Origin: CAYSBE01 sp046309355
Lineage (GTDB): Bacteria; Bacteroidota; Bacteroidia; UKL13-3
Length of the DNA stretch: 16,973 nt
Direction: 5' to 3'
NCBI GenBank assembly: GCA_046309355.1
Contig: JBKCPL010000035.1
Location: forward strand, 1-16,973
Positions 1-7,655 of this stretch are shown here, in pieces. Made by a program: the position numbers and the translations under genes. Positions within the stretch are counted from its first letter, which is position 1. Each line of letters opens with the position of its first letter. Under the pieces are notes generated by a model that did not search any database, was not told where the DNA came from, and saw only the letters and a program-made list of their open reading frames with translations.

Positions 1-1732
1 TCATTCGTACATAAAGTACTGTTGTAGCAACTGAATCAGCTGTACGTGCAAGAGTAATACTCGAAGTATAACCGGACGTCTGGTTGGTTGAAATCTCAAA
101 ACCTGATGGTGCAGTAACACTAATGTTGGCTACTAGATTTACACCACGTATGCTAAAGCTTTGTGGTACTGAAACATTGCCTGTGCAAGCTGAAAAATTT
201 GTAAGGTTACTAAAAAGAATAATATCTGGGACTTTTAAAGTATTACGAATAATTGAAACCGTATTTACACTTGCATTAGAGTTCGTTACGGATATATCTG
301 ACTTATTGTCGCCATCAACATCAACTATTCCTACTGCATATGGATTTGTGCCAGTAGGTACATCAATTTTGCCGGCAAAACTAAAACTACCAATGGTGCT
401 TGTATTAGGCAGTAGTGAAACGTTATTACTATTTGTATTACTAACAGCCAAATCGAGTTTCCCATCCCCATTTATATCTCCAATTGTTACGTTTGTAGGA
501 TTTGTACCTGTAGCAAAGTTTACTCTACTCGCAAAACTAATGACACCAGAATTACTCGTGTTACGTAATATTGATATGTTATTCCCACCACTAGTAAAGC
601 CATAATTTGCCACAGCTATATCACGTTTCCCATCCCCATCAATATCTCCAAGCACAACTGAATACGGATTTGTATCAGCATTGAAATCAACTTTAGTTGC
701 AAAATTTACTAAGCTAATTGTACTAATATTTCGTAAAACCGAAATGGTACCTGCACCATCATTAGCTGTGACAATGTCTACTTTCGAATCTCCGTCTATA
801 TCTCCTACTGCTACTGATTGAGGATTTGCCCCTACTGCAAAATCAACTTTTGTTGCAAAATTAATAGTACCGACTGTTGATGTATTTCTTAAAACTGAAA
901 TACTACTAGCTCCTGTCCTATTTAAAGCAACTAAATCTGGTTTGCCATCACCATTAATATCACCTGATGCAATTCCCACAACACCAGAAACAGCAGGAAA
1001 ATCAACCTTTGTTGCAAAGGTAATGTTACCCCCAGTACTTGTATTGTGTAATACAGATATATTATTTGCTCCTGAATTGGCAGAAGCTATATCCAATTTA
1101 CCATCGCCATCAATATCGCATAAAACTACTGCTTGAGGTTGTCCTCCTGTTGTGTATTCAACTTTGGGGGCGAAGCTAACCGTACCGTTGGTACTGGTAT
1201 TGCGTAAAACTGAAACATCCGGTCCGTTGGCACTATTTGCTGTAACTAAATCAGGTTTTCCATCCCCATTTAAGTCGCCAATTGCAATTGAGTATGGCAT
1301 AAAACCTGTACCAAAATCTATTTTGGTTGCTATATCAGACGTGGTTAAAAATGATTTATTCGGAGTGAATGTTGGAAAGAAAAATGCCGTACTATAAGCC
1401 ATTAATGATGTTGACGTATTTAATACAGTTATAGGCGCATGGGTAGCTCCTGATGGTACTGTTACTGTTAATGAAGTTGAACTTGCTGAAGTAACCGTGG
1501 CACGGGTGGCTCCAAAAAACACAATGTTATTGGTTGCTGTGGTATTAAAACCACTGCCTGCAATGGTAACCGAAGTACCTACAACAGCACTGAGTGGTGA
1601 AAATGATGTGATGGTTTGTCCTGATGCCTGAGCTGTAATAAAAATGAATAGATAAATACGAATTAATTTCTTTGTTAATACGATGCAGCGCTGAATCTGT
1701 TGGAATGGTTTATGTGTATACTTTTTTGCCAT
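1..1732 (-). CDS. Secreted FG-GAP/VCBS repeat protein with IPT/TIG-like domain (3' end outside window)
   Basis: The reading frame is open from an ATG at 1732 to the window edge, giving 577 residues with no stop, so the C-terminus is missing. Residues 1-39 look like an export signal with a long basic n-region, a hydrophobic stretch near 25-34 (IRIYLFIFITA) and a likely cut after QASG. Residues about 42-115 resemble an IPT/TIG immunoglobulin-like fold. Residues about 137-500 hold seven tandem units of about 52 residues, each with a calcium-loop motif such as GDLNGDGKPDL or GDIDGDGKRDI; these are FG-GAP/VCBS repeats expected to form a beta-propeller. From about 502 a further domain begins (SGFEIS, TTVLYVR) of a kind common in large Bacteroidota surface proteins. 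A T9SS sorting domain is likely in the missing part but is not seen. The leader before the ATG is A-rich (AAACAAACAAATT) with no Shine-Dalgarno. The likely role is an extracellular or surface protein; its ligand is unknown. Confidence 0.88.
   Translation of the reverse strand, partial: MAKKYTHKPFQQIQRCIVLTKKLIRIYLFIFITAQASGQTITSFSPLSAVVGTSVTIAGSGFNTTATNNIVFFGATRATVTSASSTSLTVTVPSGATHAPITVLNTSTSLMAYSTAFFFPTFTPNKSFLTTSDIATKIDFGTGFMPYSIAIGDLNGDGKPDLVTANSANGPDVSVLRNTSTNGTVSFAPKVEYTTGGQPQAVVLCDIDGDGKLDIASANSGANNISVLHNTSTGGNITFATKVDFPAVSGVVGIASGDINGDGKPDLVALNRTGASSISVLRNTSTVGTINFATKVDFAVGANPQSVAVGDIDGDSKVDIVTANDGAGTISVLRNISTISLVNFATKVDFNADTNPYSVVLGDIDGDGKRDIAVANYGFTSGGNNISILRNTSNSGVISFASRVNFATGTNPTNVTIGDINGDGKLDLAVSNTNSNNVSLLPNTSTIGSFSFAGKIDVPTGTNPYAVGIVDVDGDNKSDISVTNSNASVNTVSIIRNTLKVPDIILFSNLTNFSACTGNVSVPQSFSIRGVNLVANISVTAPSGFEISTNQTSGYTSSITLARTADSVATTVLYVRM
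233..1324 (-). repeat. Seven tandem ~156-bp coding repeats (FG-GAP units)
   Basis: This stretch encodes residues 137-500 of the edge-truncated secreted protein. Seven consecutive units of about 52 codons share the pattern K(V/I)D-F ... G-D-(I/L)-(N/D)-G-D-G-K-x-D-(I/L) ... (S/N)-(V/I)-S-(V/I)-L-R-N-T-S. Units 1-6 keep five acidic or asparagine positions in the metal loop. Unit 7 is more divergent (VDVDGDNKSDI). The units have diverged at DNA level, so this is an old duplication within a protein family and not a recent expansion. Confidence 0.85.
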
Positions 1733-2000
1733 AATTTGTTTGTTTGTAACTATAGAATGATTTGATGTTTATCTCTGTTAATACGGATATATGAGCTTAT
1801 TCTTACTACGTTGTAATCACCGCATTGAATGAGTTATATATGTCATTAGCAAATTAAAATAATTAATATTTACTAATCAATAGTACTAATTATATTTTCA
1901 TTTTACCATTATATACAAAAGAAATTTCAGCATATGCATCACCATTTTTTAGCTATTCTAGTACGCATTTAACTATAATTTGTATAAACTCGTGCAGCGC

Positions 2001-3017
2001 ATGGAAAACACAAACAGGCATTATATAAACCGGCTTACAGCGCTGTGGGCATTCAGCGAAAGCGGATTGGGAGGCATGATGCACGCCCTGAAAATTCCAT
2101 TTACCGGTTTTTTTCTGGGTGGTTTTGCCATTGTTATACTCACACTGATAGCACATCACAGCAGAAACAGGTTTTCGGATATTATGCAAAGTACGCTGCT
2201 GGTTATACTGGTTAAGGCTGCTGCCAGTCCGCAGTCACCGTTGATGGCCTATTTTGCCGTGGGTTTTCAGGGATTGTGTGCAGCGCTGGTATTTGCTGCA
2301 GGTAAACACGTTGTCAGTTCTGCTGTGTTCGGTGGTTTAGCGCTGTTTGAATCGGCTGTACAAAAATTTATTACCGCTACTGTATTTTTTGGCAAAAGCA
2401 TTTGGCAGGCATTGGATTTACTGGTGGCCGGCATAATCAAGGAGCTGCACATTACTAGTGATTTTTCGTTCAGCATGTGGCTCATCGGCATATATACGGC
2501 CGTGTATACGGTATGGGGAATTGTGCTGGGCGTATGGGCGAACAGACTCCCGCTGCATATGCACAGCGATGCAGCCGGCCTTACTCAGCGCATGAAAGAC
2601 TACGCACTGCGCAACCCGCCTGAAAAAACGGAACACAACACCACGGGTAGTAAAGTAAGATGGAAGCTTCTTACGGTGTTTTTTAGTGTGCTGTTTATAG
2701 CATCTGTATTTGTTGGTACACGTAATGCATCGCATGCCGTATTTGTGGTTATGCGCACTGTAGCCGTTTTGCTGGCGTTGTATTTTATTGTTTCACCCTT
2801 GGCCGGCATGCTGTTCAGGCGGTGGCTCAAACACAAACAATCGGGCCATACCCACAAAGTAAAAGGCATACTGGATGCACTGCCCCAACTCAAGTTACTG
2901 ACCGCACCGGCTATGCAGTTTGCGCGGTCAGACCACAGGGGAATTCGAGTGTATGCGTATTTTGTATACAATTTAATTGTGCTGGCTTTATACTACCGTT
3001 CGCCTGAGCATGAATAA
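2001..3017 (+). CDS. Multi-pass membrane protein of unknown function
   Basis: This encodes 338 residues from the ATG at 2001. An upstream in-frame TTG at 1980 would add seven residues, but the ATG is the more natural start. Hydrophobic segments lie near residues 33-54, 62-76, 81-101, 104-120, 157-180, 224-240 and 245-272, so six or seven membrane spans are likely. A basic, polar C-terminal tail of about 65 residues follows. The N-terminal stretch AFSESGLGGMMHALKIPFTG looks conserved in style, but I do not recognise a named family. The stop overlaps the start of the next gene by 8 nt (ATGAATAA), so the two are almost certainly co-translated. The downstream gene is a nucleotide-binding fusion with a THEP1-like N-terminus, so a shared transport or cofactor role is possible, but this is inference only. 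Confidence 0.8.
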   Translation: MENTNRHYINRLTALWAFSESGLGGMMHALKIPFTGFFLGGFAIVILTLIAHHSRNRFSDIMQSTLLVILVKAAASPQSPLMAYFAVGFQGLCAALVFAAGKHVVSSAVFGGLALFESAVQKFITATVFFGKSIWQALDLLVAGIIKELHITSDFSFSMWLIGIYTAVYTVWGIVLGVWANRLPLHMHSDAAGLTQRMKDYALRNPPEKTEHNTTGSKVRWKLLTVFFSVLFIASVFVGTRNASHAVFVVMRTVAVLLALYFIVSPLAGMLFRRWLKHKQSGHTHKVKGILDALPQLKLLTAPAMQFARSDHRGIRVYAYFVYNLIVLALYYRSPEHE

Positions 3018-4059
3018 GAACCGAATCTACATTCTGTCGCAGCCCATTCAAACAGGCAACACGACTCTGCTGCTGAATTGGGTAAGCAATCAACCCGATA
3101 TAGGCGGAATACTCACTCCGGACGTAGATGGAAAACGAATGCTGTACGACATTTCCACGCAAACACGGTATACGCTTCAACTACCGGATGATGCAGAAGG
3201 CATACGCATAGGCCGGTTTGTTTTTGATGTGCATGCATTTGATACAGCACAGCGCATTTTGCGTGCATGTATGCAAAAAAACTATACCTGGACGGTAGCC
3301 GATGAGGTGGGTAGGCTGGAAATGGACGAAAGCAAAGGACTGGAACCGGCAATACACGAAGTCATTGACTATTTTAAGCAACCGGGCGAAACGAAATTGC
3401 TGCTGGTTATACGGGATTACTTGCTTCAGCAGGCCATTTCGCATTATGGACTTCAGGAGGCTGAAATACTTCCCCGCTCTTTTTTTGGCGACACAACGGA
3501 TGAAACGAAGAAGCCTATGGGACTGGTTTTGTGCGGTGGAAAAAGTACCCGCATGGGTCGCGATAAGGCATTTATTCAGTATCACCATAAACCTCAATAT
3601 GCCTATATGGCCGATATGTTGAATCGGTTCTGCAAGTCGGTTTTTATTTCCTGTGCCGACCATCAGTTTCCTTTGCTAATGCCCGGATATAAAGGTCTAA
3701 TCGACAGTGCGACATTTGCCGATGCAGGTCCGTTGACAGGATTACTTACTGCCCAGGAAGCTGTGCCCGAAGAAAGTTGGCTGGTGGTGGGATGCGACTA
3801 TCCGTACCTGATAACCGCTGATTTGGACAAGCTGGTTTCTGCACGTTCAGAAATGTACGATGCGGTGTGTTACCGTCACCCACACTCGCAGATGGATGAA
3901 CCGCTAATAGCGCTGTATGAAAAAACGGGCATAAACAAACTGGTGCATGCATTTGCCGAAGGGCGGCATTCGCTGCGGCATGAGTTGGCAAATATGACCG
4001 TGCTGCGACTGCTTCCAGACGATTCGAATCGGTTGCAAAGTGTTGATTACAGCAGCTAA
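3010..4059 (+). CDS. Fusion of THEP1-like NTPase domain and MobA-like nucleotidyltransferase
   Basis: This encodes 349 residues from the ATG at 3010, which overlaps the previous stop by 8 nt. An upstream start at 2977 would be buried in the preceding gene. Residues 1-160 resemble nucleoside-triphosphatase THEP1 (NTPase_1): a P-loop-like start IYILSQPIQTGNTTLL at 7-21 and a Walker B-like VADEVGRLEMD at 96-106. The P-loop is degenerate, with Asn17 where the invariant Lys should be and Gln11 in place of the first Gly. Residues 169-349 match the MobA (molybdenum cofactor guanylyltransferase) family: LCGGKSTRMGRDKA at 174-187, GPLTG at 240-244, GCDYPYL at 261-267 and DEPLIALY at 296-303. By family knowledge MobA joins GMP to molybdopterin. 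Other MobA-fold enzymes use other sugars or cofactors, so the substrate is not certain. No other molybdenum-cofactor gene is in the window. Confidence 0.85.
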   Translation: MNKNRIYILSQPIQTGNTTLLLNWVSNQPDIGGILTPDVDGKRMLYDISTQTRYTLQLPDDAEGIRIGRFVFDVHAFDTAQRILRACMQKNYTWTVADEVGRLEMDESKGLEPAIHEVIDYFKQPGETKLLLVIRDYLLQQAISHYGLQEAEILPRSFFGDTTDETKKPMGLVLCGGKSTRMGRDKAFIQYHHKPQYAYMADMLNRFCKSVFISCADHQFPLLMPGYKGLIDSATFADAGPLTGLLTAQEAVPEESWLVVGCDYPYLITADLDKLVSARSEMYDAVCYRHPHSQMDEPLIALYEKTGINKLVHAFAEGRHSLRHELANMTVLRLLPDDSNRLQSVDYSS

Positions 4060-4118
4060 TTCAGTGTAGCAGTAAAAGTGGCAAAACAATAAGCGCGGGT
4101 CGGGTGTGTATATAGCAT

Positions 4119-4577
4119 ATGAAACCACATATTTTAGAAACCAAAACCATTATTCATCGTCCATTGAGCGAGGTATTTTCATTTTTCAGCAAAGCCGAAA
4201 ACCTGAACGAACTAACCCCTCCCGAGTTGCATTTTAAAATACTTACACCCATGCCTATAGAGATGAAGCAGGGCATTTACATTGATTACCGCATAAAGCT
4301 GAACGGCATTCCGTTTAGCTGGAAAACGCTCATAAGCACCTGGGAGCCACCGCACCGATTTGTTGATGAACAGATAAAAGGTCCGTATATGCGCTGGCAC
4401 CACACACACAGTTTTAAGTCGGTAGATGAAAATACCACCGAAATGACTGACCGCATTGAGTACCTGTCGCCCGGATGGATACTAGAGCCGCTGATTAACC
4501 GCTTGTTTGTGCAAAAAAAAGTAGAAGCTATTTTTGCATACCGCGAGCATAAATTGCTTGAAATTTTTGCACGGTAA
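4119..4577 (+). CDS. SRPBCC (START/Bet v1-like) ligand-binding protein
   Basis: This encodes 152 residues, a typical length for a single-domain SRPBCC protein (a helix-grip fold with a hydrophobic cavity). The N-terminus (ETKTIIHRPLSEVFSFFSKA, 7-26) has the usual strand followed by helix with a 'V-F-x-F' pattern. The central FVDEQIKGPYMRWHHTHSF (81-99) is characteristic of the SRPBCC subfamily seen beside sugar-nucleotide epimerases and in many stand-alone bacterial proteins. The C-terminal helix runs from about 122 to the end. There is no signal peptide or membrane segment, so it is probably cytoplasmic. It follows the MobA-like fusion after 59 nt and precedes the zinc-ribbon gene by 5 nt. 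The ligand is unknown. Confidence 0.85.
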   Translation: MKPHILETKTIIHRPLSEVFSFFSKAENLNELTPPELHFKILTPMPIEMKQGIYIDYRIKLNGIPFSWKTLISTWEPPHRFVDEQIKGPYMRWHHTHSFKSVDENTTEMTDRIEYLSPGWILEPLINRLFVQKKVEAIFAYREHKLLEIFAR

Positions 4578-4582
4578 GGCCC

Positions 4583-4876
4583 ATGACCGAAACCCGAGCT
4601 ATTCAAAAATGCGAACACTGCGAAACCTGGACAGACGGGAAAAAAGCATTTTGCTGCTCGTGTGGTGAAATACTTGACCTTGAATTCAGAAAAAACCGCT
4701 GGGAGCTGCACAAGCGCATGAATGAACTGCCCGGTTTTATGGATTGGTTTAAGTTAAAAGGCTCGGACAGAAATATACTGCTGCTGTTTATTGAAAAATT
4801 GGTTCAGGGCGGTCAGCTGATACTGACCTTGCTGGTGGCACTGGTTACATGCATATTATTGCTTTTGCCCGGATGA
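4583..4876 (+). CDS. Small zinc-ribbon protein with C-terminal membrane helix
   Basis: This encodes 97 residues. Cys10-x2-Cys13 and Cys24-x2-Cys27, with an extra Cys25, form a plausible four-cysteine zinc ribbon. A charged middle (EFRKNRWELHKRM) follows, then a hydrophobic segment at about 77-96 (QLILTLLVALVTCILLLLPG) that should cross the membrane and leaves the zinc ribbon in the cytoplasm if the orientation is N-in. It lies 5 nt after the SRPBCC gene, and its stop overlaps the next start by 4 nt (ATGA), so translational coupling is likely. No specific function is recognised; it could be a small scaffold or regulator. Confidence 0.75.
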   Translation: MTETRAIQKCEHCETWTDGKKAFCCSCGEILDLEFRKNRWELHKRMNELPGFMDWFKLKGSDRNILLLFIEKLVQGGQLILTLLVALVTCILLLLPG

Positions 4877-5253
4877 GAGCGCGAAAATTACCTTATACGC
4901 TGGTCGCGCTGTGTGTGCTTGCCATTGCCCATGCAGCATTGCAGCATTACGGCTGGTCGACTCCCTTTTTGCGCAGCTACCTGGATGATGTGCTGATAGT
5001 GCCGATAATAGGAACAGCTGCCTTGTGGATGCAGCGCACGTGGATAGTTAATAACGACAGTTTTTGTTACGGCAAATGGAGTGTGGTGGCGCTTTGTGTG
5101 TATTTTGGTGTAGCGTTCGAGTTTATTATTCCTCATTTCCATACACAGTATACAGCCGATGTAAGCGACTGGATAGCGTATGCCGCGGGCGGTGTGTTTT
5201 TTTATATCTTTATCAACACGCAAACAGCAATTGCATGTGACTCAAACCGATAG
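4873..5253 (+). CDS. Small multi-pass membrane protein, weakly VanZ-like
   Basis: This encodes 126 residues from the ATG at 4873, which forms the ATGA overlap with the zinc-ribbon gene. A start at 4849 would extend eight residues into that gene and is less likely. Hydrophobic stretches lie near residues 8-22, 37-53, 68-85 and 98-115, suggesting four membrane passes. Acidic and polar residues in conserved-looking places (YLDDVLIVPIIG, AFEFIIPHFH, DVSDWIAYAAGG) recall VanZ-like or small transporter-like proteins of Bacteroidota, which are sometimes labelled as magnesium-citrate transporters. I would not carry that label over. It is the last gene of the cluster before dnaX. Confidence 0.7.
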   Translation: MRARKLPYTLVALCVLAIAHAALQHYGWSTPFLRSYLDDVLIVPIIGTAALWMQRTWIVNNDSFCYGKWSVVALCVYFGVAFEFIIPHFHTQYTADVSDWIAYAAGGVFFYIFINTQTAIACDSNR

Positions 5254-5272
5254 AATATTCCTGTGAATTTAG

Positions 5273-5302
5273 TTTCAGTAGCCTCTAAAATGATTACTTT
5301 AG
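5273..5302 (+). promoter_or_regulatory. Possible Bacteroidota-type promoter for dnaX
   Basis: TACTTTAG at 5295-5302 differs at one position from the Bacteroidota -7 consensus TAnnTTTG. It is preceded at 18 nt by TTTC (5273-5276), a weak -33 element. The box ends only 4 nt before the ATG at 5307, so a transcript from it would have little or no leader. Confidence 0.3.
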
Positions 5303-5306
5303 CAGC

Positions 5307-7082
5307 ATGGAAAATTTTGTAGTATCGGCACGTAAGTACAGACCTTCCAATTTCGATTCGGTGATTGGTCAGGAGCATATTACTAAAACACTGAAAAATG
5401 CCATTCGCAGCAATCATCTGGCACACGCCTTTTTATTTTGCGGTCCGCGTGGTGTAGGTAAAACCACCTGTGCGCGCATACTGGCTAAAACCATAAACTG
5501 TCAGAATCTGACTCCCGAAATAGAAGCCTGCAACGAATGTGACTCGTGCAAGGCATTTAACAGCAACGTATCGTTTAATATTTATGAACTGGATGCAGCC
5601 AGCAACAACAGTGTAGACGATATACGTGCACTGGTAGAGCAGGTACGCTATGCCCCGCAGGGTGCTAAGTACAAAATATACATCATTGATGAGGTGCACA
5701 TGCTAAGCAGCAATGCCTTCAATGCCTTTTTAAAAACACTGGAAGAGCCACCGCCTTATGCCAAATTTATTTTGGCCACTACCGAGCGGCACAAAATATT
5801 GCCTACTATTTTATCGCGTTGTCAGGTATTTGATTTTTACCGAATAAAAATTGATCATGCCTTAAATCAGCTGAAAAGCATTTGCGAAAAAGAAGGCATA
5901 CAGGCCGAAGAAGAAGCCTTGCACATTATAGCTCAAAAGGCTGATGGAGCTATGCGCGATGCGCTGTCCATATTTGACCGCATTGTTAGTTTTGCCGGAA
6001 AAAACATCACCTACAAGGATGTTATACAAAACCTGAACATACTCGATTACGATTACTATTTTAAAGCAGTGGATTTGATGCTGCAGAAAAATGTAGCCGA
6101 CTTGCTATTGTTGTTTGACGATATTATAAACAACGGATTCGATGTTCAGCATTTTTTATCGGGGCTAAATGAGCACCTGCGTAACCTAAGCGTGAGCAAG
6201 CACCCGAATACACTGAGCCTGCTGGAGGTTGCTCCTGCTGTGCAAAAACGGTTTCTGGAACAATCGGGCAGAACATCGTTATCGTTTTTACTAAACGGAC
6301 TGAATCAGATAAACACGTGCGAGCAGGAATTGCGCAGCAGCAAAAATCAACGCTTGTTGGTGGAGTTGTACCTGATGAAGCTGGCTCATATCAACTCGGT
6401 TATAGACCTGAATGCGGCCGCAGCCGATAGTAAAAAAAAAACTCCTGATGTAGTATCGACACCCGAAAAGCCGGCAGTTGAAAAAACGCAGGAACTGAAC
6501 AAGCCGGCAGCTGAGCAACATAATGCCCCCGCATCACCACTTCCCGCATCACCCACTCCACCTCCGGTTGTGCCTCCCCCGCTGTTTGGCAACGGAGCGC
6601 GCAAAGATGCCTTGAATAAAATTCGACAAAATCTGAGTTCGTCTGCACCAGCCACCGAACCTCAACCTGTAGTGCAGGTGATGGAAACCGAAGACCCTGT
6701 ACCCTATACTGTGAGACCGGTGTTAACAGCCGAGAAGGTGCGCCAGTTGATAGAAGAATATATTGCTCAGCTCGATCAAAGCGGCTCACGCGTATTGCTG
6801 GTTATTTATAAAGATGCCAAAATAGACCTGGTGGATGCGGACAGGATAGAAATGCGGATAGGCAGCTCACACGAGGCCGAACTGATAGAAGAAGACCGCA
6901 ATAACCTGATGCCCTACCTGCGCAAGCAACTGAAAATACCCACACTGGAAATGCAACTGAAAATAGATGCAGCAGCCGTGGTGCAAAAAGCATTTACGGC
7001 CGAAGACCGCTTTAAAGCCATGACCGAAAAAAATCCGCTGCTCACCGACTTTAGAAACAAGCTTCACCTCGAAATTGAATAA
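5307..7082 (+). CDS. dnaX: DNA polymerase III subunit gamma/tau (clamp loader ATPase)
   Basis: This encodes 591 residues. The AAA+ core is clear: SARKYRP and VIGQEH near the N-terminus, Walker A GPRGVGKT at 46-53, a zinc module with Cys65, Cys75, Cys78 and Cys81, Walker B IIDEVHM at 126-132, sensor 1 ATTE at 157-160, the SRC motif at 170-172 and sensor 2 GAMRDAL at 214-220. The collar domain III runs to about residue 365. A lysine- and proline-rich linker follows (about 375-480, with runs such as PTPPPVVPPPLF), then a tau-type C-terminal domain to 591. The protein is the ATP-driven core of the clamp loader that places the sliding clamp on DNA and links polymerases. The gene is the head of a three-gene run; the DUF502 gene starts 6 nt after its stop. 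A run of ten A at 6432-6441 sits at the start of the linker and is described separately. Confidence 0.97.
   Translation: MENFVVSARKYRPSNFDSVIGQEHITKTLKNAIRSNHLAHAFLFCGPRGVGKTTCARILAKTINCQNLTPEIEACNECDSCKAFNSNVSFNIYELDAASNNSVDDIRALVEQVRYAPQGAKYKIYIIDEVHMLSSNAFNAFLKTLEEPPPYAKFILATTERHKILPTILSRCQVFDFYRIKIDHALNQLKSICEKEGIQAEEEALHIIAQKADGAMRDALSIFDRIVSFAGKNITYKDVIQNLNILDYDYYFKAVDLMLQKNVADLLLLFDDIINNGFDVQHFLSGLNEHLRNLSVSKHPNTLSLLEVAPAVQKRFLEQSGRTSLSFLLNGLNQINTCEQELRSSKNQRLLVELYLMKLAHINSVIDLNAAAADSKKKTPDVVSTPEKPAVEKTQELNKPAAEQHNAPASPLPASPTPPPVVPPPLFGNGARKDALNKIRQNLSSSAPATEPQPVVQVMETEDPVPYTVRPVLTAEKVRQLIEEYIAQLDQSGSRVLLVIYKDAKIDLVDADRIEMRIGSSHEAELIEEDRNNLMPYLRKQLKIPTLEMQLKIDAAAVVQKAFTAEDRFKAMTEKNPLLTDFRNKLHLEIE
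6432..6453 (+). promoter_or_regulatory. A10 slippery run with stops in both alternative frames (candidate gamma-product site)
   Basis: Codons 376-379 of dnaX read AAA AAA AAA ACT, an uninterrupted run of ten A (6432-6441). A -1 ribosomal slip or one added A gives AAC TCC TGA, ending at 6448 after 380 residues. A +1 slip or one lost A gives CTC CTG ATG TAG, ending at 6453 after 381 residues. Either product would contain the AAA+ core and the collar but no tau tail. In Thermus thermophilus an A9 run in dnaX makes gamma by transcript slippage, and in Escherichia coli a ribosomal frameshift does so. Use of the run here is inferred. Confidence 0.6.
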
Positions 7083-7088
7083 ACAGGT

Positions 7089-7655
7089 ATGAAACAGAAA
7101 CTCCGCTTTATCACCTCACGGTTGCTCAATTACTTTTTAAAAGGCTTGCTTATTGTATTGCCGTTTTACATTACGGTAAGTGTGATACGCTATATAGCCG
7201 AAAAACTGGATCAGTATTTTGATGTGGGCGTGCCCGCAGTCGGAATTTTAATCGTTATAGCATCCATAACCATACTCGGATGGCTGGGTTCCAATATCAT
7301 TTTGCGACCCATGCTTAACCTGCTGGATGATTTACTGACTCGCATTCCATTTGTCAAAATCATTTACACCTCGGTAAAAGATTTTATGGAAGCCTTTGTA
7401 GGCGACAAGCGCAAATTTAACGAAGCCGTGCTGGTAGAGCTGGCTCCCGGAGTGCATAAACCCGGATTTATCACCCAAAAGGATGTGAGCAAACTGGGTC
7501 TGCAGGGCAAGGTGGGCGTATACTTTCCGCATTCGTATGCATTTTCAGGCAATTTATTTTTTGTAGATACCGACAAGGTAAAACCGTTTCCGGGGAATCC
7601 GGCCGATATAATGAAGTTTATTGTATCGGGTGGCGTGACTGATATTGACGCCTGA
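7089..7655 (+). CDS. DUF502 family membrane protein
   Basis: This encodes 188 residues, close to the usual DUF502 length. Two membrane helices lie at about 12-34 (LLNYFLKGLLIVLPFYITV) and 50-71 (AVGILIVIASITILGWLGSN). Conserved family patterns follow: LLTRIPFVKIIYTSVKDF at about 82-99, a segment ending PHSYAFSGNLFFV (147-159) and a terminal ADIMKFIVSGGV (172-183). DUF502 proteins are widespread in bacteria and plant plastids, and their biochemical role is not well defined. The start is 6 nt after the dnaX stop and the stop shares a base with the next start (TGATG), so the three genes very likely form one transcript. Confidence 0.9.
   Translation: MKQKLRFITSRLLNYFLKGLLIVLPFYITVSVIRYIAEKLDQYFDVGVPAVGILIVIASITILGWLGSNIILRPMLNLLDDLLTRIPFVKIIYTSVKDFMEAFVGDKRKFNEAVLVELAPGVHKPGFITQKDVSKLGLQGKVGVYFPHSYAFSGNLFFVDTDKVKPFPGNPADIMKFIVSGGVTDIDA

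Noticed and set aside
233..1324. Regular repeats that could suggest a CRISPR-like or satellite array
   Set aside because: The period of about 156 bp is in frame and encodes FG-GAP units; there are no spacers and the copies have diverged as protein repeats do.
84..1397. Plus-strand open frames within the left-hand secreted gene
   Set aside because: They are the antisense of the FG-GAP repeats. The minus frame is open for 577 codons, has a signal peptide and has clear calcium-loop repeats.
1980..2000. TTG start for the 338-aa membrane protein
   Set aside because: An ATG seven codons later gives a normal start. TTG remains possible but has no support.
1733..2000. Possible small RNA or regulatory element between the divergent genes
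   Set aside because: The 268 bp are AT-rich, with no strong hairpin, no exact TAnnTTTG box and no open frame worth reporting.
2977..3009. Upstream start for the THEP1-like/MobA-like fusion
   Set aside because: It would add 11 residues overlapping the preceding gene. The ATG at 3010 begins MNKNRIYILS, right at the expected first strand, and forms a coupled overlap.
4849..4872. Upstream start for the 126-aa membrane protein
   Set aside because: It would lie within the zinc-ribbon gene. The ATGA overlap at 4873 and the basic MRARK start are more natural.
6386..6789. Minus-strand open frames across the dnaX linker
   Set aside because: They are shadows of the proline/alanine-rich linker codons on the plus strand, and no domain or signal is visible in them.
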